A DNA stretch of 49,976 bases from an uncultured Campylobacter sp. (GTDB lineage Bacteria; Campylobacterota; Campylobacteria; Campylobacterales; Campylobacteraceae), in assembly GCF_963526985.1 (NCBI RefSeq), contig NZ_CAURPW010000014.1:1-49976 (forward strand), written 5' to 3'. A program made the translations under genes and the position numbers. Below are positions 15,067 to 24,667 of the stretch, piece by piece (the first letter of the stretch is position 1; the number at the start of each line of letters is the position of its first letter). Below the pieces are notes generated by a model. That model made no database searches. It was given only the letters and a program-made list of their open reading frames with translations, and was not told where the DNA came from.

Positions 15067-16245
15067 ATGATAAATTTAAAAAAAATCGAACCGCTAAATA
15101 GCGAATTTTTAGGCGAGATCGGCTTTACGTGGCACACCGACCCAGACGGCAGCGACTACGTAGCAGACGAGCTAGTCGAGGTTAGCGAGGCGCAGGCTGA
15201 AGCCTACTACAACGCCGCAAACGAGCTATACGATATGTTCGTCGCAGCCGCCCAGCACATCATCGACAACAACCTCTACCACGAGGTCGGCATCCCGTTT
15301 AACCTCGTAGATCTAGTGCGCGAAAGCTGGGAAAACGACGTGCACTGGCATCTCTACGGTAGATTTGACCTTGCAGGCGGCCTAGACGGCAAGCCGATAA
15401 AACTCATCGAATTTAACGCCGACACCCCGACGGCCGTGTTTGAGACGGCGATCATCCAGTGGGCGGCGCTCAAATTTAACCGCATGGACGAGAGCGCGCA
15501 GTTTAACGACCTTTATGACGCCCTAAAGCAAAATTTTAGGCGCCTGGTGACGCTAGATGAGGAGACCGAGAGTTTTAACGAGCACTACGAGGGTTGGAAA
15601 ATTTTATTTAGCTCGGTTGCGGGTAGTAGCGAGGACGAGCAGACCGTGAAGCTACTGCAGTATATCGCCGAGGAGGCGGGCTTTCACACGGCGTTTGCTT
15701 ACGTCCACGAGGTCGTATTTAACGACGAGGAGGGCGTGTTTTTTGACGGAGAAAACTACGAGTACTGGTTTAAGCTCGTGCCGTGGGAGGACATCGCCGT
15801 GCAGGAAGGCGAGCTAGCCATCATCCTAAAAAACATCGTCCAAAATCAAAAAGCCATCATCCTAAATCCCGCATACACGCTGCTTTTCCAAAGCAAAGGC
15901 ATCTTGAAAATTTTATGGGATTTATACCCGAATCACCCGCTTTTGCTGCAGGCTAGCGACAAGCCGATCGCGGGCAAAAAATGCGTGAAAAAGCCGGTTT
16001 TCGGACGAGAGGGCGCAAACGTGAGCGTGATAGAGGCTGACGGTAGCGTGAGCTTGCAAAACGGCGGCGACTATGATCAAAACCGCGCGATCTATCAGGA
16101 ATTTTACGAATTTAACAAAGACGCCGCCGGAAATAGCTACCAAGCTGGCGTGTTTTTCGCCTACGAGGCGTGCGCGCTAGGATACCGCAGAGGCGGCGAA
16201 ATTTTAGATAACTACTCCAAATTCGTGGGGCACTTTATCAAATAA
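15067..16245 (+). CDS. Glutathionylspermidine synthase family ATP-grasp protein
   Basis: 392 residues matching the C-terminal synthetase domain of GspS: GRFDLAGG near residue 98, the acidic LIEFNADTPTAVFET near 115-129, and the lysine-containing KKPVFGREGANVS near 306-318. These correspond to nucleotide and substrate contacts of the ATP-grasp fold. It would form an amide bond at ATP cost; whether spermidine and glutathione are the substrates here is not shown by sequence, and no amidase domain is present. It lies between the lipoprotein and the hydroxyacid dehydrogenase genes in the conserved block and is probably co-transcribed with both. Confidence 0.85.
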   Translation: MINLKKIEPLNSEFLGEIGFTWHTDPDGSDYVADELVEVSEAQAEAYYNAANELYDMFVAAAQHIIDNNLYHEVGIPFNLVDLVRESWENDVHWHLYGRFDLAGGLDGKPIKLIEFNADTPTAVFETAIIQWAALKFNRMDESAQFNDLYDALKQNFRRLVTLDEETESFNEHYEGWKILFSSVAGSSEDEQTVKLLQYIAEEAGFHTAFAYVHEVVFNDEEGVFFDGENYEYWFKLVPWEDIAVQEGELAIILKNIVQNQKAIILNPAYTLLFQSKGILKILWDLYPNHPLLLQASDKPIAGKKCVKKPVFGREGANVSVIEADGSVSLQNGGDYDQNRAIYQEFYEFNKDAAGNSYQAGVFFAYEACALGYRRGGEILDNYSKFVGHFIK

Positions 16246-16254
16246 GGACGTAAA

Positions 16255-17184
16255 ATGAAAATAGTCTGCCTCGATGCCGCGACGCTTGGAAGCGACGTAA
16301 ATTTGGACGTTTTTGGGCAGTTCGGCGAGTTTGTTAGCTTTGAGACGACCGCCGCGGCCGAGCGCGTAGAGCGACTAAAAGGCGCGGACGTCGTCATCAC
16401 GAACAAAGTCGTGATCGACAAAGAGACGATGGACGCGTCAAATTTAAAGCTAATCTGCATAAGCGCGACAGGTATGAACAACGTCGATCTCGCGTGCGCC
16501 GCGACAAAAGGCATCGCGGTGAAAAACGTCGCTGGCTACTCGACGGCTAGCGTCGTGCAGCATACTTTTGCTTGCCTTTTTGCGCTAACCAATCGCATCA
16601 AATTTTACGATAACTACGCGCAAAGCGGCGAGTGGGCGAAGAGCGAAATTTTTACGAATTTAGACCGCAGTATCGGCGAGATAGCGGGCAAGAGCTTTGG
16701 CGTCATAGGCCTTGGCGAGATCGGCAGAGGCGTGGCGCGCATCGCGGCGGCATTTGGTGCGAGCGTGAGCTACTACTCCACTAGCGGCGCAAACGCAAAC
16801 GCGGAGTTTAAAAGGCTAAATTTAGACGAGCTTTTAAGCGGCTGCGACATCGTGAGCATCCATGCTCCGCTAAACGAAAAAACGCGAAATTTGATCGGAG
16901 AGCGGGAGCTAAATTTGATGAAAGAGGGCGCCATACTGATGAACTTCGGACGCGGAGGCATCGTTGATGAGAGCGCCGTAGCTCGCGCGATAGACGGGCG
17001 AAATTTGCGATTTGCCTCGGATGTGCTAGAGACCGAGCCTATGCGCGCGGATCATCCGCTGCTTCGTATCAAAAACAAGGAAAATTTGATACTTACTCCG
17101 CACGTGGCGTGGGCGAGCTTTGAGGCTAGGCAGCGGCTAGTAGCGATGATCGTAGAAAATATAAAAGAATTTTTGAAAGGATAA
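16255..17184 (+). CDS. D-2-hydroxyacid dehydrogenase (glycerate/hydroxypyruvate type)
   Basis: 309 residues. The NAD(H)-binding glycine motif GVIGLGEIGRG is at 149-159. The catalytic set is present: arginine 233 in NFGRGG, the glutamate in DVLETEP (259/261), and histidine 283 in TPHVAWAS. The enzyme reduces 2-oxoacids to D-2-hydroxyacids or the reverse; HprA-like glycerate dehydrogenase is the closest general label. It starts 9 bp after the upstream gene and ends 2 bp before yajQ, so it is within an operon. Substrate is uncertain. Confidence 0.9.
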   Translation: MKIVCLDAATLGSDVNLDVFGQFGEFVSFETTAAAERVERLKGADVVITNKVVIDKETMDASNLKLICISATGMNNVDLACAATKGIAVKNVAGYSTASVVQHTFACLFALTNRIKFYDNYAQSGEWAKSEIFTNLDRSIGEIAGKSFGVIGLGEIGRGVARIAAAFGASVSYYSTSGANANAEFKRLNLDELLSGCDIVSIHAPLNEKTRNLIGERELNLMKEGAILMNFGRGGIVDESAVARAIDGRNLRFASDVLETEPMRADHPLLRIKNKENLILTPHVAWASFEARQRLVAMIVENIKEFLKG

Positions 17185-17186
17185 AA

Positions 17187-17684
17187 ATGGCAACTGAGCA
17201 TAGTTTTGATATAAGCGCGGCGGTCGATATGATGGATGTCAAAAACGCGCTAGAGACGGCAAAAAAAGAGATCGCGGCGAGATATGATTTTAAGGGGCTT
17301 GCGGCCGAGGCAGAGCTAAACGAAAAGGAAAAAATCATCACGCTTCTTAGCTCTAGCGACAACAAAATCGACGCCCTAAAAGACATCGTGATCTCAAAGC
17401 TCATCAAGCGAAACATCCCGCCCGTAGCCGTGTCTGAAAGCAAACGCGAGAGTGCTAGCGGCGGAAACATCAAAGCGACGCTAAAGCTAAACGACACCCT
17501 AGATAGCGAAAACGCGAAAAAAATCACCAAAGCGATCAAAGACGCAAAGCTAAAAGTAACTGCGGCAATCCGCGGCGAAGAGGTGCGAGTAAGCGGCAAA
17601 AGTATCGACGATCTGCAAGAGTGCATTAGACTCGTGAAGGGGTTAAATTTGGAGTTGCCGATTAGTTTTAAAAATTTGAAGTAA
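17187..17684 (+). CDS. yajQ: YajQ family nucleotide-binding protein
   Basis: 165 residues, the standard length. The sequence shows the two ferredoxin-like halves typical of YajQ: an N-terminal HSFDISAAVDMMDVKNAL and a central ISKLIKRNIP region. Members bind nucleic acids or cyclic di-GMP and act in the cytosol; in Xanthomonas a homologue is a c-di-GMP effector. It is the last member of the block shared with C. jejuni, only 2 bp after the dehydrogenase gene. Confidence 0.93.
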   Translation: MATEHSFDISAAVDMMDVKNALETAKKEIAARYDFKGLAAEAELNEKEKIITLLSSSDNKIDALKDIVISKLIKRNIPPVAVSESKRESASGGNIKATLKLNDTLDSENAKKITKAIKDAKLKVTAAIRGEEVRVSGKSIDDLQECIRLVKGLNLELPISFKNLK

Positions 17685-17689
17685 ATTTA

Positions 17690-19228
17690 ATGGATAATTT
17701 TAAAAAGTTAATCCAAGAAAAAAATAGCGCCATAAAGGAGTACGGCGATTTTATCAAAACGCTTAAAAATAAAGAGTGCGACAAGGACGTCTTGGGACTA
17801 ATCGGTCTGTTAAAAGATAGACTGGCTAAATTTGAAAACCTTAGCTGCGATAATTATTCGCAAACGGCTGCGGATATAGATGAGCTAAACGACAGAATTT
17901 ATCGCCAGGTAAATTTGCTTGCGAATTTGGATAAATTAAGCCGCGATTCGGACGTTTACAAAAAATATAACGAAGTATATAATCAAAAGCGTATCAAGCT
18001 TTTCGTCTCGGAGCAAATTTGCCGCGTGAAAAAATACTATCAGATTCTAATCGCGCTTTTGGGGCTGATTACATTTATAATATATTTTATCTTCTCGCAA
18101 AATGTCGGATTTTTCTCGGTATCCGGCAGCGACAGCATCTTTTCGTTACTTAGCGCGCTAGCGATATCAGGTTTTGGTTTATTTGTTATTTTATATATAT
18201 TTCCTGCTTTGCATTTAGTTTTGATCGTTTCTTACGACGGCGGCGAAAAAAACGAAACGCCTTTTTACGCGATTTATCTGATAGCTACGCTTGCAGGCAT
18301 AGCATTTGTCGGTGCAGGATATTTTTGCCCGAGCGCGGTAGATTTTTTAAATTCTTATTTCCTGTTGATTATAGCGGCGATAGTCATATTTTGCCTACTT
18401 TGCAGCTTTAAAAACAGTAAATTTGACATTCCTCTTTTATTTTTTATGATATCGCACGGATTTTTATCCTTCGCGACTCCGTTTATGGTGGCTCTGCTTG
18501 TCTACGTCCGCGTAAGCGAGGATGGGTTTACTACCGCTTTTTTAGTGCTTTTTATGGCATTTTTCGCCGTTTTGTTTAGTGCGCTTATAACATCTAAGGA
18601 TATAGATTATTTTAAGATAATTTTTTGGTCTTTGATAATCATAAATTTAGTCATCGTCGCGGTTATGAGCGGTAAAATCGTCCAAGTAGCCGATCTGGGA
18701 AATATAAACTACAAAATGCTATCGCTCAAAAAAGACGCCTTAAACGCTTTGCCAAAAAACGTTTGCCTAAATAATCAAAACGGCTGCATCGGCGACGGAG
18801 CAAAGGACGGCTGCTACGCAAAACAAAAGGCGCAAATCGTCTCGTACAATAAACAAAAAGCCGAGCTAGCCGTAAAAGACGGCAACGAGACGTATATTTT
18901 TAGCGGAGTAAACGACGAGATAAAATTTATAGACGCTAAGGGCGCAGATATAGGCGTTGCGTCTAGCGATGAGGTCGTTTTTGAAAACTCGGTTTTAACG
19001 TACGGTAAAAACGGCAATCGTAGCGGCTCGCTCAAGGCAAGCGCGATAAATCTCTCTCCCATCTGTAAAACGTACGCTTGGAAGCAAGACGACACCGTAA
19101 AGCTCTACAACGTCAAAGTCCTATCGGCTCTGGGTAAATTTTACTATCTGCAGACTAAAAGCGGAGAGAAATTCGAGCTGGACTCAAGCCTGATAATCTC
19201 AAAGCAAAAGGCGGGCGATACGCGCTAA
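17690..19228 (+). CDS. Multi-pass membrane protein of unknown function
   Basis: 512 residues that I cannot assign. Residues 1-110 are charged and helical, likely a cytoplasmic coiled coil. About eight to ten hydrophobic helices follow between residues 118 and 345, and the C-terminal ~165 residues are soluble, with several cysteines (NVCLNNQNGCIGDGAKDGC) and short beta-type segments. The cysteine-rich part could be periplasmic and disulphide-bonded. The start lies 5 bp after yajQ, so it is probably the end of the same operon. The base composition is somewhat more AT-rich than its neighbours. Confidence 0.7.
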   Translation: MDNFKKLIQEKNSAIKEYGDFIKTLKNKECDKDVLGLIGLLKDRLAKFENLSCDNYSQTAADIDELNDRIYRQVNLLANLDKLSRDSDVYKKYNEVYNQKRIKLFVSEQICRVKKYYQILIALLGLITFIIYFIFSQNVGFFSVSGSDSIFSLLSALAISGFGLFVILYIFPALHLVLIVSYDGGEKNETPFYAIYLIATLAGIAFVGAGYFCPSAVDFLNSYFLLIIAAIVIFCLLCSFKNSKFDIPLLFFMISHGFLSFATPFMVALLVYVRVSEDGFTTAFLVLFMAFFAVLFSALITSKDIDYFKIIFWSLIIINLVIVAVMSGKIVQVADLGNINYKMLSLKKDALNALPKNVCLNNQNGCIGDGAKDGCYAKQKAQIVSYNKQKAELAVKDGNETYIFSGVNDEIKFIDAKGADIGVASSDEVVFENSVLTYGKNGNRSGSLKASAINLSPICKTYAWKQDDTVKLYNVKVLSALGKFYYLQTKSGEKFELDSSLIISKQKAGDTR

Positions 19229-19505
19229 ACTCGGTAAATAATATAAACCAGATATCTAGCCGCGGCTACCCAAAACCGTTATGCTAAATCCTAAGCAAGC
19301 TGTAACTTGGCGGCGAATTTTGCGCAAAGCAAACAACATCAGGGATATGCAGGTAGATTTTTGCTTCAAAATACGGGCTGAAATTTTAAATTTTACACCC
19401 GATTTTGATAAAACTTCGGCAAATTCAGCCCTTTTCAAGGCGAGATTAATAAAATTTTAGATATCCTTACGAACATAAATTTGGATTTACGGGAGAAAAT
19501 TAATT

Positions 19506-20861
19506 ATGGGTTTTAAGAATATTATAGAAAGATTTGCGATTAATTACGCCCATAATACCATGCAAAAATCTCTTTATAACGGCCTCAATATCGACATTCT
19601 AGATCAAAAATACGTAAAAACGCCGCGCGAAAATACCGAGTATATGCTTTACGCTCACGTGCCGTTTTGCCACACGTTTTGTCCGTATTGCTCGTTTCAC
19701 AAGTATCATTACGAGCAGGAGCTGGCTAAAATTTATTTTGAAAATTTAAGGCAAGAAATGCGGCAGGTTAAGGCCGCGGGCTTTGATTTCGGCTCGCTTT
19801 ACGTCGGCGGCGGCACGACTCTCATAAACGAACCCGAGCTTGAAAAAACGCTCGTACTGGCTAAAGAGCTTTTTAATATCAAAAACGTGTCCTGCGAAAG
19901 CGATCCAAACCACATCCAGCCAGAAAATTTAAAGAGATTTCAAGGGCTCATCGACCGCCTAAGCGTGGGCGTACAAAGCTTTGACGACGAGACGCTAAAA
20001 CGTGTAGCCAGATACGAGAAATTCGGCTCTAGCGAGGCGTTACAAGAAAAGCTGAAAAAAGCTCTTGGCGTACTACCGGTGATGAGCCTTGATCTTATCT
20101 TTAACCTTCCTAATCAAACCAAAGAGCAGCTGCTAAACGACATCAAAATCGCAAAATCCATAGCCCCAGAGCAGATCACGTTTTATCCGCTGATGAAGTC
20201 GCCTCTTACGCGCGATGCGATCGCAAAGTCGCTAGGCGTCGCAGATAGCGATAATGAGCGCGAATTTTACGAGATCATTTGCGAGAGCTTTAGCGACTAT
20301 CATCAAAGCAACGCTTGGGCATTCGGCCGAGATAGCGCGAATTTGCGCGACGAATACGTCGGCAGCCACCACGAGTACGTGGGCGTGGGCAGCGGCGCGT
20401 TTAGTTTTTTAAACGGCGAGCTGGTTATCAACGCCTTTAATCTGCTCGACTACGGCCGCCGCGTCAAAAACGGCGAAAGCCCAGTTATCGCAAAGTGCGG
20501 CTTTACGAAAAAAGAGCGGCTAAAGTATATCTTCCTCACCGAGTTGTTTGACGGCGGCGTAAATATCGCCAAATACGACGAATTTAATGGCGCGAATATC
20601 AAAAAAGAGCTATTTGCGGAGCTAAATTTACTAAAGCTAGTCGGCGCTATCTACGAAGAGGGCGGCCGCATCGTGCCGACGGGATTTGGCAGGTATCTTT
20701 GCCTCGTGCTCATGCGCGATTTTTACGCGGGCATGGATAAGGTGCGTGCGATATTTAAAGACGACGCGAAGATAAAGCGCAGTAAAATTTTGCGCATAAT
20801 GAGCGAAGAGACGCATGCGGACTTTGAGGACGCTCTCATCTCGCCTAGAGCCGCGGTGTAA
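19506..20861 (+). CDS. HemN-like radical SAM protein (coproporphyrinogen III oxidase family)
   Basis: 451 residues. The 4Fe-4S/SAM motif CHTFCPYC places cysteines at 55, 59 and 62, and GGGTTLINEPE (about 101-111) is the SAM-contact loop. The HemN C-terminal region is present. It belongs to the HemN/HemW/HutW group; C. jejuni has a similar gene (Cj0363c) beside its cme locus. Annotation as true oxygen-independent coproporphyrinogen dehydrogenase is unsafe, because close relatives bind or traffic haem or open the haem ring instead. The gene stands alone, with a 277-bp upstream gap in which I see no gene. Confidence 0.85.
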   Translation: MGFKNIIERFAINYAHNTMQKSLYNGLNIDILDQKYVKTPRENTEYMLYAHVPFCHTFCPYCSFHKYHYEQELAKIYFENLRQEMRQVKAAGFDFGSLYVGGGTTLINEPELEKTLVLAKELFNIKNVSCESDPNHIQPENLKRFQGLIDRLSVGVQSFDDETLKRVARYEKFGSSEALQEKLKKALGVLPVMSLDLIFNLPNQTKEQLLNDIKIAKSIAPEQITFYPLMKSPLTRDAIAKSLGVADSDNEREFYEIICESFSDYHQSNAWAFGRDSANLRDEYVGSHHEYVGVGSGAFSFLNGELVINAFNLLDYGRRVKNGESPVIAKCGFTKKERLKYIFLTELFDGGVNIAKYDEFNGANIKKELFAELNLLKLVGAIYEEGGRIVPTGFGRYLCLVLMRDFYAGMDKVRAIFKDDAKIKRSKILRIMSEETHADFEDALISPRAAV

Positions 20862-20875
20862 TTAGCAAACCCCGT

Positions 20876-20943
20876 AAATTCGGCTAAATTTAACCAAGCC
20901 TGCGCGAAAATAAGCTTTAAATTTACTCTTTTTAGCCGAATTT
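20876..20943. repeat. Perfect 13-bp inverted repeat with 42-nt loop
   Basis: AAATTCGGCTAAA at 20876-20888 is the exact reverse complement of TTTAGCCGAATTT at 20931-20943. It lies 14 bp after the radical SAM gene. There is no T-tract, so it is not a standard terminator, though the transcript could form a long-looped hairpin. Confidence 0.6.
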
Positions 20944-21035
20944 GCTCGGCCCGCGTCAGCTAAAGGCGCTAAAGTGCTTTAAATTTAGCCCTGCGTATCC
21001 AAAAACGCCGAAACGAATTTACAAAAAGGAAAAAT

Positions 21036-21548
21036 ATGCAGCTTCAAGATCTGCTTGGCAGACCGATCCACTCTAAAGAGGTCAAAGAGTTTTTAGCGCG
21101 GTGCGGCTTGCCGAGTAACCCGGCTCCAAATTACGATTCTTACGGTAATTTGTTTTGGGTGAGGGCAGATAGCGACGAAAAAGGGGTTTATAGCGTATTT
21201 ACGGGCTACGTAAGATATGCGGATATGTACGGAGAGCCCATCGGCAGTTACAATAAAGAAAAAGACCAGCTGATTTTGCACGAGATTAGCGTTTACCCCG
21301 AAAAGGCGGGCGGAAATTCGGTCGTAGATTTGCCTTTTGGCTTAAATTTAGGCGACGATAAAAAGACCGTCGAGGAAAAAATAGGCAAGAAGCTCACGGG
21401 TAAATGCAAAACGGATTACGGGTTTGGCTACGACGCTTTCTTTGAGGAATTTCGTTTGATAGTAGCATTAAATTTTGACGAGAGGCTGAGCTGGATTAGG
21501 TTGTTTAAATTGGAACTGCACGAAAAAGAGCGCCTCAGCCGTCTATAG
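21036..21548 (+). CDS. Hypothetical protein, probably frameshifted near its end
   Basis: 170 residues, no family recognised. No signal peptide or membrane segment; predicted to be a soluble alpha/beta protein with many aromatic residues (YDSYGNLFWVRAD). AAGGA precedes the ATG at 21036. The frame stops soon after an AAAAAG run (21523-21528), while the neighbouring frame stays open through that point and continues with gene-like sequence to 21717. A single-base slip in the A-run would therefore extend the protein by about 60 residues. It resembles the small soluble proteins found beside polymorphic toxins, but that is only a resemblance. Confidence 0.6.
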   Translation: MQLQDLLGRPIHSKEVKEFLARCGLPSNPAPNYDSYGNLFWVRADSDEKGVYSVFTGYVRYADMYGEPIGSYNKEKDQLILHEISVYPEKAGGNSVVDLPFGLNLGDDKKTVEEKIGKKLTGKCKTDYGFGYDAFFEEFRLIVALNFDERLSWIRLFKLELHEKERLSRL

Positions 21549-21717
21549 CTGCACCGCAAAGCTCGTAAAAGCCCTAAATAAAATCAACGACAAATACGGC
21601 CTCATAGAGACCGTGGAGCGCGAGGAGCTGTGGGAGTGGATAGACGCGCTCGTGCGTAAAACGGGGCTAGAGTTAGGCGAGGACGTAGATATAACCGAGG
21701 AGTGGCGCGAGTGGTAG
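21504..21717 (+). pseudogene. Gene fragment, likely out-of-frame C-terminus of the preceding gene
   Basis: Read from about 21550 to the TAG at 21715-21717 this encodes a helical, charged tail (LVKALNKINDKYGLIETVE, then ELWEWIDALVRKTGLELGED, ending EEWREW) with no start codon of its own. It is in the +1 frame relative to the 21036 gene. Further stop-interrupted but protein-like sequence follows, including a Lys/Arg/Gln-rich C-terminus in a third frame that ends at 21898. Confidence 0.55.
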
Positions 21718-21931
21718 ATAAAGGGCTCGTAAAGGAGACCAAAAAAGCCTTTGCGGGAGTGGCGCTATAAGACGGCATAGGGCTAGCGAGGCCGACGCCA
21801 CCGACGACTACGCCAGGAAAGACGAAATAACGCGCCGCAAAGAGCAACGCAAACGGCAAGATTCGCAAGATATCCGCCCAAAATTTAAACAAATATAGCG
21901 TAGCGCCTGCTTTTTTCGACGCCCGAGGGAC

Positions 21932-22167
21932 GTGCTTTGCTTGCCTGCGTTTTTGATTGCCGATTTAAGAGGCGAGTACAGCTTTGATTTGGAATTTACC
22001 TTTACTCGTCTTACCGACTATACTTTGTCGCGGTTTAGCCTTCTAAACGATAACCAGGGCAAGTAGTCGGAGATTATCTGCGTTACAAAGACGCAAACGG
22101 ACTAATCCGCGACAAAAAGCGCTTGCAAAAGCTCTTAAAATTTGGGGCGAAACTTGGCCGAATTTAA
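21932..22167 (+). pseudogene. Broken small gene with a frameshift at a G-run
   Basis: From a possible GTG at 21932 the frame reads through GEYSFDLEFTFTRLTDYTLS to a stop at 22064-22066. One extra base in the GGG at 22057-22059 would connect it to an open frame (VGDYLRYKDANGLIRDKKR) that ends at 22167. Both halves look like real protein, so this is probably a recently inactivated gene of about 78 codons. The family is unknown to me. Confidence 0.5.
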
Positions 22168-22273
22168 AGTCCAAATAAACCGCCGCGGCGCGGTATAAAT
22201 TTGCTAAAATCCTATGAAATTTGATTAAATTTGCGGGATTTGGCGCGCCTGAGCCGTCAAATTCGCGCTGTTT

Positions 22274-24667
22274 TTGCAGGCTGCGCAAACGGATTTAAAT
22301 TTAACATCAAATCTACCCGCCGTCCAAGCTTGTTTAAATTTAATTTATGCTAAATTTCACCCCGAAAGCGACCTTGCGGGCGCAAATTTTACCAAAGGCG
22401 AAGCGGTGGACACGGATAAATTTTTAAGCGAAATTTGGGGCGCTCTTAAGCTATTTTTAGACCCTAAAACGGAAATTCTCGCAGACGAGCGAAGTCTCGC
22501 CGTTTTACTCGCGGCGGATGCTGAAAATTTTGATAGATTTATGGCGCTAAAGGAGTTTAGGGATATCCTGCATGCGCTTGGGCTAAAAGCCGACATATAC
22601 AGCCTCCAGTGCGCTCAGCTAGGCACGATAAACGCTCTAAAATCCGCTAAAATCTCAAATTCAAAGCTCCTGGCCACCCTAGAAATCCTGCAAAGAGAAA
22701 ACATAATCTCTGCTGCGCATTTTAAGAGGCTTTCGGAGTTTTTACAGACTCTCGGCGCGGATTTGACCGCAGGGAACGAGCAAGAAGGCTTAAATTTTAA
22801 AAAATCAGACGTCTTTCACCAAAAAATAGATGCGCTAAATGATATCTGCGAGCGAATTTTATCGCTAAATCCTGGCGAGAGCGTCGCAAACGCAGCGACA
22901 AAAGCGCGCCAAAAAGCGCACGAGCTAGAGTTTAACGTCGCGGTTACGGGCGTCATAAACGCGGGCAAATCAACCCTGCTAAACGCGCTGCTGGACAAGA
23001 AAATCCTAGGCGCCTCAAACGTGCCCGAGACGGTAAATTTGACCGTGCTAAAGTATGCGCCAGAGCCTTTTGCAAAGGTAAATTTTTGGAGCGAGGCTGA
23101 GCTAAAAGAGCTTGGAATAGCGCAAGGTAAAGATGACGAAATAGCTGAAATTTACGGCGGCGCGGGCGTCAAATTTGAGAGCGAGACGGCGCAAAATTTA
23201 AAGGTCAAATTTAACGCGGACGACGAGTCGGCGGCTAAATTTGAGAGCCCTAGCGCGAGCGAGATTTGCTTCGAACCGCCGGCTAGCAAGACCGTCAAAA
23301 CGGACGAGATCAAGCGCTACACCTCGGCGGACTCCAAATATGCTAAATTCGTAAAAAGCGTCGAGCTTTACGAAAATTTGGAGCTTTTAAAGGATAACGT
23401 GCGCATCATCGACACGCCCGGCATCGACGACGCGGTGGCTGCGCGCGAGGAGCTGGTGCGGCGATTTATGCGGGAGTGCGACCTAATGGTGCACCTGATG
23501 AACGTCTCGCAAAGCGCCACGCAAAAGGATCTGGACTTCATCGTCTCAAGCCTGCAAAACTCCCACGCCGTGAGGCTCGCCGTGCTGCTCACGCACGCAG
23601 ACGTGCTAAAGCAGGGCGAGCTAAACGAGGTCGCCGCCTACGCCAAAAAGAGCGTCGAGGAGCGCACGCGGGGGCTTGGCGTCGGGGCTGAGTTTTTCGC
23701 CGTGAGCGCTAAAAGCTACTTTGAGGGCGCGCAAAACAGCGGCGTCGAGGAGTTTAAGGAGTATCTTTACGAGACGCTTTTTGGGCAAAATAGCCAAAAA
23801 TCTCGCCTTGGCATCGAGGCATATAAAAAGGAGCTCGGCCGCGTCTGCGCGCAGTTTGCGGCGGATACGCAAAGCGAGATTTTAAAACTAACGGGTTCAA
23901 ATTTGAGCTTGTCGCAAAGGCTTTCTGAACTAAACGAGCAAAAAGTCGCGCTGGATAGCCGTCTAAAGGACGTGAGAGACGCGGTAAAAGAGGAGCTAGA
24001 GCGCCTAGATACGGCTAAAACCGCAGCTAGCTACGAGCTTGGGCTAAAATCTCTTGCGCAAACGCTAAAGCAGCGCGTCGCGGATGACATAAACTACGCG
24101 GCCTCTAAAAAACAAAAGATCGATCCGCAGCGCCTCTCGCGCATCGCGCAAACTACGATCAAAGACGGCGTCATCGTCCTAATGCGTCAAAACCGCAACG
24201 AAATCGTACGGCAAATCGCCGCGTGCGCGCAAAATATCGCGCTAAAATTCGGCGAATTTGAGGGCAAATCGGCAGCCGCCGAGGTCTTTAGCATAAACGA
24301 CTATCTGAACTCAAAAGGGATAAGCTTAGAGTGCTCCCAGGTCGCGGATGCGGTGACTAGCGCGGCAAACTCGGGCGCTCAAGGCATACCTGAAGCCGCC
24401 AAAGTAGCCGCGGAGGAGTTTTTGGGCGCCCAGAGGATCAAAAATTTCGTTTTCGAGCTTAGCGAATTTGAAAAAAGCGAGTTTAAAAAGCAGATCGAAG
24501 CCGCACTAAAAGATAAAGAAAAGGCGCTCGCAATCAGCGAAGAGGCGCTAAAAATCGAGCTTGCCCAGCTAGCAAAAACTAGCGGGCGGGACTCGCGCGA
24601 GCTAGAGCGACTAAACTCGCAAAGCGAGGCGATAAATGCTATAAATTTGGAGCTGCAAAGTGTTTGA
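22274..24667 (+). CDS. Dynamin-like GTPase, first of a pair
   Basis: 797 residues from a TTG at 22274; a GTG at 22406 (753 residues), with AAAGG eight bases upstream, is the better-supported start. GTPase motifs are G1 GVINAGKST (226-234), G3 DTPGID (from 380) and G4 THAD (near 439); long helical stalk regions follow. C. jejuni has an equivalent adjacent pair (Cj0411/Cj0412) whose products assemble together and tether membranes. The end overlaps the second dynamin gene by 8 bp, consistent with stoichiometric production. An insertion-like Glu/Ser/Lys-rich segment sits between G1 and G3 (about residues 290-345). Confidence 0.9.
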   Translation: MQAAQTDLNLTSNLPAVQACLNLIYAKFHPESDLAGANFTKGEAVDTDKFLSEIWGALKLFLDPKTEILADERSLAVLLAADAENFDRFMALKEFRDILHALGLKADIYSLQCAQLGTINALKSAKISNSKLLATLEILQRENIISAAHFKRLSEFLQTLGADLTAGNEQEGLNFKKSDVFHQKIDALNDICERILSLNPGESVANAATKARQKAHELEFNVAVTGVINAGKSTLLNALLDKKILGASNVPETVNLTVLKYAPEPFAKVNFWSEAELKELGIAQGKDDEIAEIYGGAGVKFESETAQNLKVKFNADDESAAKFESPSASEICFEPPASKTVKTDEIKRYTSADSKYAKFVKSVELYENLELLKDNVRIIDTPGIDDAVAAREELVRRFMRECDLMVHLMNVSQSATQKDLDFIVSSLQNSHAVRLAVLLTHADVLKQGELNEVAAYAKKSVEERTRGLGVGAEFFAVSAKSYFEGAQNSGVEEFKEYLYETLFGQNSQKSRLGIEAYKKELGRVCAQFAADTQSEILKLTGSNLSLSQRLSELNEQKVALDSRLKDVRDAVKEELERLDTAKTAASYELGLKSLAQTLKQRVADDINYAASKKQKIDPQRLSRIAQTTIKDGVIVLMRQNRNEIVRQIAACAQNIALKFGEFEGKSAAAEVFSINDYLNSKGISLECSQVADAVTSAANSGAQGIPEAAKVAAEEFLGAQRIKNFVFELSEFEKSEFKKQIEAALKDKEKALAISEEALKIELAQLAKTSGRDSRELERLNSQSEAINAINLELQSV

